NCBI RefSeq assembly: GCF_031877795.1
Contig: NC_133946.1
Span: 11,817,144-11,881,143, forward strand
DNA from: Strix aluco
Lineage: Eukaryota; Chordata; Aves; Strigiformes; Strigidae
Reading direction: 5' to 3'
Length of the DNA stretch: 64,000 nucleotides
Below are positions 39,310 to 51,200 of the stretch, piece after piece (within the stretch, counting starts at the first letter, position 1; every line of letters begins with the position of its first letter). The notes beneath the pieces were generated by a model, which did not search any database, was not told the origin of the DNA, and was given only the letters and a program-made list of their open reading frames with translations. The position numbers were made by a program, and so were the translations under genes.

Positions 39310-42300
39310 GATCCTCCCCCTTGCAGACGCACCGTGCTCTTCCCTGCAGCCACATCCCTCCCCGAGGCCTGGCCGAGGAACCAGTTGGTGCAGGATCCTC
39401 CAGACTGCTGTAAGTTGTTGCTTTTAGTGCGTGAGCTTACTTGGTTTAAGCCTGTTGCTTAAGCTTCTGTTCCTGTTCCAAGCTGCCCGTGGAATGGGAG
39501 CTTCCCATCAGCGGCGGGGCAGTTTGCAGGCGCCATTGCAGGTGTGCACAAAGCTCCAGTGTTGTGTTTTCAGGGGTGCACTGCCTCCCTGCCTGTGCTA
39601 GAAAGGGGTGTCCGCAGCCTCCTGTGAGCATGGACACCAGAGCTTGAGGCTTTCTTGCTCTGTCCTTGCAGCGTTGCTGGGGGATTCTTTCCTCTCCTTG
39701 GATTTTTTTGTGACTTTTCAAAAACTTGCCACAGTTGTTCCTGAAGGTCAAAAGAGCTCTAAGTGTTGTTCTGGGGGTGCACAGGGCAAACACCCCTTCT
39801 CCCGCCTGGGTTGAGCAGGGGGATGCTGGGGCTCTTCCCCGGTCTCTCCGCTGTTACGCTCCTGGGGGATAAATTGAGCTTTTACTGCTGAAACTAAGAG
39901 TCAAGAAATGTGAAGATCCTTTTCCCCCAGTAGCCCTGTGTTTAGTGGTGAAACCTCTTTTCCCTTCCTTTACCTTTCAGCGCTGGTTCAGCTTTGCATG
40001 TCTCTCCTACCCCAAACCCTGCTGAGATGAGGGGTGCAATGAGAGAAAATCTGGCCTTCCATCTCTGCGGCTACCTGGCCCATGCTGGAGCTGCCCCAGC
40101 TCCTCCTACAGCTGTGGGGCTTTACAACCTCCTTTGCCAACAGGGACAACCTCAGCAAGTCGCTGCTGTAGCCCAAATAATGAGACGGGGAGTACGGTGA
40201 GAGCAGGTAGCAGAGCAGCCCTGGCTGTTGTCCCTTTCCCAAAAACGAGGCCACAAGTCGGGGTAGGAAGATCTCATGTTGGGGCTTTGGTGGTTTGTTC
40301 TTCCTCGTTAATGAGGGAAGGAAAAAAAACAAACCCCCTGTCTCGTCTGTGCCTCTATGCTGACAGGTTGAAGAACAGCAGACACACAGCCATACTGTTC
40401 TGTAATCAGCAATTAGCTTTATATTTTTTTCCCCTCATCCCTTTGAGAAAGGGATGAGGAAGGGCCCCACTTCAGAATAAATTAGTTTCTCAAAAGGGAG
40501 GGAGCTCTGCAGACGGCTTTGTTGTGCTTTCCACTCTTGTACAGCTCTAGAGCACACAGTCCTCCCTCCTCAACCTGTCCGTGCTCCAGATGTTCTCCTA
40601 TTCTGAACACCTGGAAGAAGGGAGGTGGCCTCACCTCCACCTTCACCAGAAAGCAGCTGTTAAATGTCTGATATTTATCGTTAGACGTCAGTGTTAGTTT
40701 TGTCCAAGTATTTGCCTCCTGAACGCTGTGACGCTGTAGGTTTATTGCTGGTTTGTGGGAGTTACAATGCGGCTTCGGCTAAGTCAAACGTGGACCAGGC
40801 GTGGTGGTAGGAAGGGGTTGGGGGCTATGTGTGTGCGAGGGAGGAATTTTTACACCTGCACTGTTCCCCCACAAAAGGATTTGCTGAGCAGGGAGGATTT
40901 GAGAAGCTGTTGGCCAGGGTCAAGGTCTCCTTGCCCCTAACTCAACCTCCTGGACAGCTTCTCCTTTTTGGGGGGGAGAAAACCTCTGCCCTGCTGCAGC
41001 CATTTGCTCCCTGGTATGGGCAGGCCTTTTCTGGGGGTGGTTGTCTGAATCCTGATTTATCCCCAAGCAGCCTGTTCTAGTTGTGCTTGTTTTTCCCTTG
41101 CAGCCTCATGGTGGGTAGCTCCGTGCAGGAGAAGGGTTTTGGCAGCCTGTAGCAGTGCTCTGAGTGGCTCCGCTCCTCTTTCTGTGCAGAACCAGCCCTG
41201 AGCATCCCTGCTAAATTATGGTATCTGCGCAGTGAACACCACAGCAGCAAAACACAGTTCCTGAAACTTTGTCACTTCCAGTCTCTTCATTTCCCTGCTC
41301 CAAATTTCTGAAGTCACTCAAACACTTCTAACAACTGGGAGGAGTGCTCTCCCTATTACACTAAAATCTACCTCACTCCGGTGCTCAGCAGCGCTTTAGT
41401 TACTCCCGTTGGCTGGGGCTCACAGCAGAGTGGAGGACCCCCCTAAAACTGTCATTTTTAGGGGGCACTTTGGCAGTGATATGAGCTGCCTTTGCTTTCC
41501 AGTGCAGTGCAGCACAGCTCTGGTCTGCGGAGAGAGGCAACCCTTCGCATTTTGGCAGTGGCTGCATTAAACGGAGCCGGTGAAAGCCTCATCCGGAGGG
41601 GATTTTTCTCCATCGCGGCCCCAAAGGGAAGCAGGGAAATGGGGTAATCTCAGAGTGTTCTTAAGGAGCATTGCTAACCCCTAAGGCAAGGGATGGCGAG
41701 CAAGAGTGAGTGTGCAGCACTGAGCGACTGTCATGTGCTTTTTGCCACAAACCCACTTATTTTAAAAAAATAAAAAGTTTAGTCCTGAGGCTGCATCTTT
41801 TACCCCACCAAGTGCAGGCTTCAGTGAGTGACTAAACAGAGGGTGTGACTGCATTGTAAAGCATGGGCACAGCCCCCCGGGGACAGTCTCCTCAGGGAAA
41901 TCTGGGAGGCATCCCGATTTTTCCACCTCTTATGCTCTGCTGGGTACATAACATGTTTGCTAACTTCTCATTTGGTAACGATCTGGTGGTGGTCTCATAA
42001 ACACCTCCTTGCATGAGTGCTTTCCCATGTGAATACTGCCTAAACACCCGGGACAGCTTATTGTTCACTTCCGAGTATACTAAAAGAGGGGATCCGCTAC
42101 GATGGGGAGGTGCAGCCCTTGCGGGCTCCCAGGGTTGTAGCTGTTTAGGTTATTTATTTTAGCTCTGTTCTTTTCTGCTGCATCACCAACGATTGGTATT
42201 TGTTTCAGGCAGGCTTCTGGTTTATTTGTACATTGCAGCGCTTGCTGCTGGGGACTCCTGTGCCAAGCTCTGACCCTCTAGAGGGGCCTCCTCTTTGCCC

Positions 42301-43280
42301 AGGGCACTCCAGAAACACCATGGGGAGCACAATTTATCCGCCCAGCTCACATTCGCTGAGGTACCATCAGGTACGGTTTGACTGGGCAAGAAAAAAGTGC
42401 TGATCCCTTTTCCTACACATGCTGCCCTGCCTGAAGCTGGTGCTGCCAAGCCCGTGTTGTCCGCAGCGTTACCTGGTCATCGCGTGGGAGCCACTGCTGC
42501 CCGGCGCTCACAAATCCTGATTGCGGAGCACGGTTGGATTTATCGCTCATCTTGTACACGGAGGAAGAGAAACCTCAGCCTCAAATTTCAGATAGAAAGG
42601 AAACCACGCAGTCAGTGTCTCCAAATAGCTGAGTTTTCTCTCAATCTTCTCCTGCGTAGCATCCAGGTCCTGCAAAGATCATACCGGTGGTTGACCCTGC
42701 TCTTGCTTGCGAGGTCCTTGTGGACCAAGGGCCACAGGAACAGAGACAGTATTTTAGCCTCCTGAGTTTCCTGCAGTTTCGTTGCATTTCAAGCAGACCC
42801 TCGGAGCTTCGGGGGTTTTAACTCATCGTGGGTGTATTTTTCTCCCCTGGCACACTTTGGGTTGCTTGTCCCATGTGCTAGTTGCTTGCTTCTCACAGGT
42901 TTCCTGGGTTTAAAAGATGTGGGACAAACAAAAAACCCCATTCTGCAACTGATGGAGAGACTTCAGCAGTAGGAGACTGTGGTCCTGCCAGAGATACCAC
43001 CACATCACTGAATTGCCAAGGTGTGTTGCACCCCCTTTAGGTTTTTAAAGCCATTTTTGAGGAGAATATGGAGAGTTAGGGACGTTCTCCTTGTTGGGAA
43101 GAAGAAGAGCTTGCTGCCGTCTCTCAGGCCCACTGGTGGAGCCCATGTAGACCACGTCCTGGCGAGGACACAACGCATCCTGGTGGGGACAGGCTTTGTG
43201 GGGAAGCACTGGGGCACCTGGTAATTCCCCGTTGGCTTTTCCCCCCTCAAAGGAGCGGGGCATTTCACCCATGTGGGGTT
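39310..43280. other. Intergenic, no gene recognised
   Basis: Apart from the hairpin at 40,433-40,459, I see no repeat, RNA gene or exon. The sequence becomes CpG-rich from about 43,280, where the promoter island begins. Confidence 0.6.
40433..40459. other. Perfect inverted repeat, 12-bp stem, 3-base loop
   Basis: CCTCATCCCTTT, loop GAG, then AAAGGGATGAGG. A T-run precedes it at 40,424-40,430. As RNA from either strand it would form a tight hairpin. It is too short for a typical microRNA precursor, and no gene uses it visibly. Confidence 0.9.
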
Positions 43281-43856
43281 ACAGGCTGCTTGGGGGGCGG
43301 AGCAACCAGCTGAGGAGCCTCCTCGACCTTTCCGTGGCTCTCCCGGGGCTGAGGCGGGGGGAAGGCCGGGCACCCAACGCCCCGCGCCCTCGCTCCTCTC
43401 CTTCACGGCAGCTTCCAGCCAAAACCCCCTCAGCGCCTTCAAACTTTTCCCAGAGTTTGGATGCAAGGACCGGGTTTAGTGGTGAGGGGAACCACCCGCG
43501 GGCCTGGCGGGGTGCCCCGCGGGGTCCCAAGCTGTGGGCCCCGGCTGCCGTCGCTCTCCGGGCCGCGCAGGCCGGCGGTGGCCGGGCGGGGAAGACGCCG
43601 ATAACGGCTCCGGGGTGTGAAGGTGCCTCGGGGAGCGCTGGCTCCGCTGAGGAAACCGCCGGTGGCGGGGCCGGGGCTGACAGCAGAGCGCGGGGCCGCG
43701 TTCACGCTCCCCGTCCTGTGGGGGACCCAGCGCGCTCGGGGGCTGCCCCGGCGCCCACAGCTCGGCCGTGCCCCCCGCGGAGGAGGGGGGGGGACCCCGG
43801 CACTGCGGTGCGGGGAGGCGGCGGTGCGGGAGAACCAGGGCCGTGAGGGGGTCCCC

Positions 43857-43871
43857 GGGGGGGGGGGGGGG
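43857..43871. repeat. G15 tract in the promoter island
   Basis: Fifteen consecutive G residues followed by more G-runs (to about 43,950), a strong G-quadruplex-forming stretch on the plus strand just upstream of the CCAAT boxes. Confidence 0.93.
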
Positions 43872-43974
43872 CGGGGGCGGTATCGGGACCGGCGGGAGGG
43901 GCGGGGGGGGGAGTGAGCCCGGAGGGGGGGAGGGGGGGGCGGAGGGGCGGGGACGTTCTCTGCGATTGGTCGGT

Positions 43975-43979
43975 GGCGG
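43975..43979 (-). promoter_or_regulatory. Inverted CCAAT box 1 (ATTGG, NF-Y type)
   Basis: Context TGCGATTGGTCGG. First of three ATTGG elements within 71 bases. NF-Y sites usually lie 60-100 bases upstream of the start site. Confidence 0.7.
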
Positions 43980-43997
43980 CGGGGAGGGGCGCTGGCG

Positions 43998-44002
43998 ATT
44001 GG
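43998..44002 (-). promoter_or_regulatory. Inverted CCAAT box 2 (ATTGG)
   Basis: Context GGCGATTGGCCGG; 23 bases after the first box, in the same orientation. Confidence 0.7.
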
Positions 44003-44040
44003 CCGGCGCGGCGGAGCGAGCGGCGGAGCGGCGGGCGGCG

Positions 44041-44045
44041 ATTGG
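44041..44045 (-). promoter_or_regulatory. Inverted CCAAT box 3 (ATTGG)
   Basis: Context GGCGATTGGCTGCGG; 43 bases after the second box. All three share the GCGATTGG core, suggesting either selection or local duplication. Confidence 0.7.
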
Positions 44046-44109
44046 CTGCGGACGAGGAAGCAGGAAGGAGGACGGAGGGGCGAGCGGCTTGCGGGGAGTT
44101 CGCGGCGGC

Positions 44110-44447
44110 GAGCGGCGGCGCCTCCTCCCCCCCCCTCCCCTCCCCATATCCCCGGTACCCGCCCCCGGCCTCTGCGCGCCGCCCGCCCGCCCGGGCCGCG
44201 CCGGATCGCGACGCCCTGCGGCGAGGGAGGGCGCGAGGGAGGGCGGGCGGCGGTGCCTCATCCCCATCCCGCAGCCGGGCGGCTGCCGAAGAGGCGGCGG
44301 CGGTGGAGGAGGAGGAGGAGGCGGAGGAGGCGGCGCTGACGCAGCAGCGTGGAGCCCGGGACTCGGGCGCCCCGGGAGGGCTCCCGTCGCTGGATCTCTT
44401 CCCCAGCCGGGGCCTGCGGCAGCCCCGCGGCGCGGGAGCGCGCCCCG
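44110..44447 (+). other. Putative noncoding first exon (probably BAHD1 5' UTR)
   Basis: The end is set by CCCCG|GTGAGT at 44,447/44,448. The start is only inferred, from the usual distance below the CCAAT boxes. It includes a GGA/GGC-triplet stretch (44,293-44,335). Open frames through it are long because of the composition and give low-complexity Ala/Glu/Gly runs, so I call it untranslated. Confidence 0.5.
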
Positions 44448-45227
44448 GTGAGTCCCCACGCGGCCGGAGGAGCCCGCGGCGCCGCCTCGTCCCTTCAGCC
44501 CCCGGGAGCCCCGGCGGGGCCGGGAGCAGGTGCCGCCGCGGGGCATAGGAGGGGGAGAGGACGCGGGGCCACCGGGAACTTTCCTCACCGACTGCGGGGG
44601 GTGGTGCGGCGCCGCGGTGGGGGAGCCCCGGTGGCGGCGGGGGGTCATCGCGGCGGGCGGCCGCGGCTCGGCGCCCCGCGGGGAAGCGGCCTCGGCGGCA
44701 GGTGGGGCCGGGCCGGGCCGCCCTCAGGTGCGGGCGGCGGTTGGGCGCGCGCGGCGGCCGTTAACTTGCGAAGTCCCGGTGGTGTGAGGCCGAGCCTAAA
44801 CCCCCCCGCCACATCCCCTTCCATCTCCCGCCGACCCGGCCCGGCGCGTCCTCGTCGTCCCCCCGCCCCGGGGCCAGCCCGTCCGGCCCCGGCAGGACAA
44901 AGGCGGCGGCTCTGACAGGCGGGGGCGGGGGGGGCAGGCCTCCGCGCCGGGCAAGTTGTGGGGGCCCGACGCGGTGCCGGCTCGGTGGTGGGGGCTTATT
45001 GCCCCGTGGTGGGTGTGTGCACAGCGGGAAGGTGGCTCAACATCGCCGGTTTTGAGGCGATTCCCGAGGAAAAGGGCCGGGAGCGTGGGGTTGGCGGAGC
45101 CGCTCTCCGCCGGTCCCTCCGTGCCGGCCCCTCCCGGGGCTGTTTCGGGGCGGCAGCCGAGAGCAAAACCCGCTCTGCCCAGCCAGAAGTTTGCACAGGG
45201 TGGACGTGGCGGTGGGTTGGTGTTTTG

Positions 45228-45244
45228 CCCCCCCCCCCCCCCCC
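45228..45244. repeat. C17 tract
   Basis: Seventeen consecutive C residues at the downstream edge of the CpG island. Confidence 0.95.
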
Positions 45245-48200
45245 ACGCCTGAGCGTGGAAATAAAACCCCTCGCCTGCACGGCCGGTAATTAATCGGGCA
45301 AGTTCGTCGACTTTCCCCTCGTTTGCTGGAAGGTACCGGCGGTGCCGTGCCGGTTGGGAGCGGTGTCTTGTCTACGGGAACGCAGGTGGCATCGAGCCTC
45401 TTTGGGGGACGGCGGCGGAGTTTTTATTTTCACCGTGTTTTAACCCCCCCGGCCTCCTCTCGGCTGCACTTGCCGTGCGTTGCTCGTGGCCCTGGACATC
45501 TCTCTTTTCCTGTCGGTAGCTCCGGTGGCCGAGAGCTTGTTTCCTCTTCTCCTTTTGTGTAGCGGTAGCTCCTAATGGAGGCAGCTCCGCTGGCTCCCTC
45601 TTTTCCAGCTGCTTCTACAAGGCGCAGGAGCCAGCACATGTGACTGGGCAGATCTCGGCAGACTAGCAAGTGCTCTCCGGGCTACTGCTTGCCAGACAGC
45701 CGCCGGCCGGGGATGCCTGTGCCCCGGCCTGGGGAGTCGCGGGGACCCCCTCTCTTTCAAAAGAGCAGCCGCGAAAATTTGAAAAATACGGGCATTTGGG
45801 ATCTATTCTATTTGCCTTCTTCCCCCCCCACCCCCCCCTTCCATCTCTCTCTTTCCAGAGTGCTTATCTGAAAGAGGTTCTGGTTTGGTTTTGTTTTAAA
45901 GAATACAGCTGCCCCTCGTGCTCGCTCTCCATCTGAAGTCATCATTGTCAGGAGCAGGCGAAACCTCAAAGCGAAAGGCTTTTCTGTGCTTTTGCTAGCC
46001 TGGTTAATTGATCTGTCCATCAGTTTGCCACAATTAGAAAGCGCTCGCTCCAGACTGGCGGGCTCTGTGTGATCTTTGGTGCTGTGGTTGCGGGACTGTG
46101 TTCTGGGGTCTCGGGTTTTTATTTTAAGGTTTCCAGTCCTTACAGTTGTGAGAGGTAGGGTGACACGAACTGTATGATAGACTGATGCTTTTGAAATCTT
46201 AATGTGATTTAAATACCAGCACGCTGCTGATCGCTTTAACAGAAATATCCTGCTAACATATTCATCCCGAGCCATCCTTCACGTTTGTCATGTCCCGGCT
46301 ACCTGAATCGTTCTCGAGCTTTGGCTGGAACTGTCTAAATATTTGCTTGCGATAGGAAACTGTGTGTTAGTCTGATTTAACAGGACATTTTGGATTTAAA
46401 CATTGATTTCTGTTTGTTTTCCTAATGAATTCAGTGCAGCATTTTAAATGGAGCAGCAGCATAGGCTTTCCAACTGCTGTTCTTGAGCAGAACAGCATTA
46501 GTACCACAGTGAAGTGTAGCATCGCTTATAGGTGTAAAATCAGCCAGAAAACACCAAACCTGCAGGTGAAAATAATTCCCTCAACTTTGTGAGAGTGGAT
46601 CCTTTCTAGATCCTCTGTTTGCCGTGGCTTGGTGGTGACAGTTGCGCAGAAAAATATAATGCCCCTTAGAAATGAAGCATTTGCTGGGAAAAACAGTCAC
46701 AACCTTCCTTGGTCCCGTAGCAGAAATGTTGTTGTTTCAGAAGCCATTGAGGTTTTTGCATCCAACTGTATTGATTAGTCTGATGTTGGTGCTCTGTCCT
46801 TCTTACCAGTCATCTGCATCACCTTCCTGTCTCCAGTCTGACAGCCCTCTTATTTCTTTGTTTTTTTAACCTCTCTGGGCAGAATACATAAGCTAATTTT
46901 GTTTGCTGTGATGGTGTTAATTGCTGCTGTGTGATTCGGGGGCTGTACGAATCGCGGGACACGTGTGCTGGTACAGTCTGGGGATATCTGATTTAGATAG
47001 CTCTTGGCGATTATTTTGGGGAAATACACCCTTCAGCAAATGCTTTTCAAATACTACTGCAGCACTGAAAATAAGCCCTTAGCAGCAAATCTATCCAAGG
47101 TAAACAACTGAAAAATAATTAGAAGTCGTAGGTAATACCAACATGCTCACAGTTTGGTATTAAGTTCAGATCACGAGGAAATGAATGAATGATTATATCA
47201 GGTGCTGCAAAAATCAGGACGTATGCTCAGATGTGCAAATATTGCATCCAAAAGGAGCTGTGCGGAGTTTTTTTGCCCCATCTGATACTCGGTTAACCAT
47301 GGTGATACACCCCATGAGTAACGATGGGAACAACCCCCGCTTCGTGCCCAACCAGCCAAACTAATTAAGTCACAACTATCATATTGTTAGTAATACATGA
47401 AGCGGTAGTTCAGATAACAGGGAAATGACAAAAACTGAAAGTAAACACCCCAAAGAAGTCATAAAACTAAAAATAGCTTCAAGCGCAAGGTGTGCGCTGG
47501 GTGCCGTAGGCTGTCACGGGCCAGGGGAGCCGCGTGTGTGACGGCCAGGGAAGTCTGACAGTCCCAGGGGCTCCCTGCCGAATCCCGAGGGCTTTCTGAC
47601 CGTCTGGTCGGGTCTTCTGCTTCACCTCGCCATGTGTCTGCGTACTGGCAGGTTATAGGTGACCTGCAAATAAACTGGTTATATTTGCCTCTGCAGATTT
47701 GTGTCTGTCTTCAGATATTTCCTCTAAGTGTGAAGGCTGGGGAGTGTTGGTAGCTTCTGGATGCAAACTGTATTTAAGGGGGGTGTAAAGGGGGACATTT
47801 TGTAGTCGGGGCTCAGGAGGAATTGTGCCCCTTGCTTCAGCATGAGGCCTGTAAGGCTTTGGGCAGGGGGGAAGGTTCTTCAGAAATGCTCATAGCTATC
47901 CAGCGCAGCAATCTCCTTTTTCATTTGGACCAGAGGCATGTTTTTTAATGACAAAAAATATTAAAATTCATGGCCAGATTGCTACTCTGAGTGAATGAGT
48001 TATCTGTAACAAGACCGTTACAATTTCACCCTCTAAGCTTTCGCACTTGCAACCCCCCGTACTGGCAACTGATAGTCTTTAAATGGGGAAAATGCATTTC
48101 AAGGTAATACGACTGGTTTTATTTCTTAAGATAGAAAGAAATGTGATTGTCTGGGGCAATGCAGTAGGCCTTTATCCAGTTACTGGCCAGACATGATATT

Positions 48201-51200
48201 CTAGCATGAAGCTTTATTATAAAAGGTAAGTTGCAGTGATATTTCACATGAGAGTGGGGGGAAAAAAAAAAAATCTTCCATTAGGAGAACAGGACCATGG
48301 AAACCTTTATCTTGCTGTAAAGAGAAATGAGGGACTGATGTTGTTATTAAGAAGTTAAACCAAAGGATGTCATTAAGAAGAAAATATAAATCTGATTTAA
48401 AATTAATTAATTTTGCACCTGTTCTCTCTCCCCTGTCAGTATTTGTGCGGTTGGAATTTAATTCATCTGTTACATGTTGTTTCTTCTCTTGCAACATGAG
48501 TGAAAATCCATACAAAACAGGAGAGAGTACCGAGAGCTGGCGAGATGTAAAAAGTGTGGTCAGCTGAGTGAAGTAAGCAACCCGAACCTCTTTTTAAAAT
48601 CTCTGAACTATCAATATTACAGCAATAGCATTTCCAAAGAGTATTTTGAGTTAAATCGTAGCGGAAGCCCCTCTACTAGGGATGGCAGCGCTGTGCTCTG
48701 GTTCTGGCAAAATGTAGCTGAAAATGAGGATAACTTGTCTGGAGAAGCAGTTACATTTCCCATATTCAGCTGATCATTGATATACATTGAATTTCATGAA
48801 ATCTTTGATAGAGGGTGTGTGGTTATTAACTCCATGTGAGTTGAAAATAAGACAAGGGACGCATCTGACTTTTGCCGGGGTTCTCCTGGGTGCGAGCCCG
48901 CTCGCTGCTTAGGCAGGCGTTAAACGGCTTCTCGGCGCTGGGGAACTAAATGTGTCTCCTCGGCCAGTTAAAAAAAGGTGGAAATGCGCAGTGGAACACG
49001 CCGTTAAGTGCGGTGGCACAGAGCAGCGGCGCTTGGTGTCTGAGCTGTGCCGTCAGCAGTGGAGTATGGAGAAGAAACACCTCTTTGGCCAGGGAAGGAA
49101 CTTGTGTCAGCTCACACGAGCTCACTGGGAGCACAGAGCGTTCAGGGCCTTATGTCTGTGCTTTTCACGCGTGGCACGGCCGGGTGTGCCGCTGTTATCT
49201 GCTGCTTTTTAAAAATTCTGACTTAGAGGTGCATTTTCATGAAAGGCTGAGCTCTTGCTGAGGGCTGCTTTCAATCACTCGTTGAGGAATTCTCCTTCCT
49301 TTGCTGTTTAAATTTCCCAGCGCATCTCGAGCCTTGCGGTACGGGGTCTCCAGAGGTGTTTACTCTAAGACAGCTTTGGGGTGGGGGTGTGTTGAGGTGC
49401 TCTCCTGCCCTGCCGAAAGGAGTGCAGTGCAGCCCGGGTGGGCTGTTCTCCTGCTGCAGCAGGTCTGGGTGCTGCCTGGTGTTGTGGGTGTAAGCGGAGC
49501 AGGTGGGCTCCTGTGTGGCTGAACTGGAGTGGTTTTGGTGTTGAGGAGCCTGGGATTCATGTTAAATGTGTCATGTTGATGTTTCGGTTCAGAGCTGCCA
49601 GTTGCTGTATTCCTTGTGTCCCAGTTCTCTTGAACAAAGGTGTGACTAAACAAGAAAATTAGGATTTTTTTATTTTTATTTTTTTTCCCCCTTTGTAAGC
49701 CACATCACAGGAATGCTTTCTGGCACCCATTGTTCTTCAAGCAGTTTTTTGAAGGGCTTTCTCATGCTCAGCTTTGAAACTATACAGCTTGCCCAGCTCA
49801 GCAGGCTTGATTATTATTATTTTTTTTAATAAAAGATCTTGGCTTCTAGTGACTGTGTGTGTATCAATATTTCAAATTATTCACGGTGCTCTTAGAAATA
49901 AAAAGGAGGCATTTTTCCTAGCATCGATTGGCATAAAACAGCTTTGCTGGTGGCTTATTTTTTGGTGTCTGAATTATCATCCTTTAAATAAAATCGCAGT
50001 GCTAGAGAAGCATCGAGATCCGTGGGCATCGCTGAACTGTGCTGCTTCATACGTACACCGTGCATGGCCTTCTATTGTTCCTGGCTGTGGCCTGTGTGAA
50101 GCGCTGAAAATAGCAAGCTTTAGCCTGCCTTCACGCAGCACAGCATTATCCTCTGCTGCTTGTCTTCATTGTGTCTTCGAGTGCCGGCGGAATACCTGGA
50201 ATAGGCTTAAATTGGCAGTGGAGAAAAGAAATTGAGAGTTGCAGGCATGCGAGGAAAAGATGGTTGAGTTGACTTTTGCAGGCTGAAAGGGAGAAGGCGC
50301 TGCTGCAGGGAGCGCGGCCGAGCAGCTGCAGCAGCACGTTGCTGGCAGAGCAGGCGGATGCTGCCCGAGCTGGGAAGCACCCTCGCACGCTGAATCCTCG
50401 CCGGGGAAGTTCGTTAAACTAAAGAGCGTTTTTTAACTAGACCCTAAAATGGAGGGGGCTCGACGCTTTGCGAGAGCGACGGTGTTATATGATCGTTTGC
50501 TGTATTAGGGCAGTTGGCAGATTGAGTGCATTCTTGCCGATTTAGGTTTGGGAATACCGTAAAAAGGAAAAGGATTTGGTGGGGGAGTGGGTGGAGGGGG
50601 GCACTGAGGCATCTCCCTCTGCGGAGGGAGGATGGAGAGGCACCAGGGGAGTGCAGGCAGCGAGGAATAAGCAGCAATAATCGCATATCGATAAACACGC
50701 AAGATTTGGAAGGAGGAGGAAAGCAGAGGCTTGTGTAGCAAACTAGTGGGCAGCAGGAGTTTTATTTTAAATTAAAAAAAAAAAAATGGATGCAAGAGGC
50801 GTGTTTGGTTTAGTTTCTTTGTTTGTCTAGCTCAGTCAAAATCAGTTCAAAAAAGCAATGTTGGAGGTGGTTCAGAGCAAGGAGGCACAGCAGATCTCTC
50901 CAAGGTGAGCAGGATAGCAAAGGGAAAGGATTTGTCAGCTGTGATCACATGTAGACGGAGAAGAAGAAATTTTCTTAAAATCCTGGCTAAACACCGGGTG
51001 CCAGGACAGGTATAAATCCCCAACTGGGAATTCCATAGATTTCAGCAAATTGCATGAGCGACGGAAGCGAACCAGGCGTTTCAGGGATTTGTGCCCTAAA
51101 TAATCACTTAGTAACCCCAACTCCCTAATTATCTTGAGGTAGTACGTACAATAACCAAGCACGTGCTGGGTAGAGCGCCTGGCGAGGCAGAATGTGTAAT

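Larger units (their letters stand above)
43290..45210 (+). promoter_or_regulatory. CpG island promoter of the next gene (probably BAHD1)
   Basis: About 1.9 kb that is extremely rich in G, C and CpG, the typical form of a vertebrate housekeeping promoter. It contains a GC box (GGGGCGGGG, 43,944-43,952), three inverted CCAAT boxes and a CRE/AP-1-like TGACGCAG (44,337-44,344), then a consensus splice donor at 44,448. In human, BAHD1 lies next after IVD on the same strand and has a noncoding first exon, so this is the best guess. The island may also fire in the other direction. Confidence 0.8.

Noticed and set aside
44293..44335. GGA/GGC triplet stretch as a coding poly-Glu/Ala repeat
   Set aside because: It lies in the presumed untranslated first exon, and its frame has no credible start or downstream domain.
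43476..44648. 390-residue minus-strand open frame across the CpG island
   Set aside because: The frame is a Pro/Arg/Gly/Ala low-complexity product of extreme G+C content. Overlapping long frames exist on the other strand, and there is no recognisable domain. Stop codons are simply rare here.
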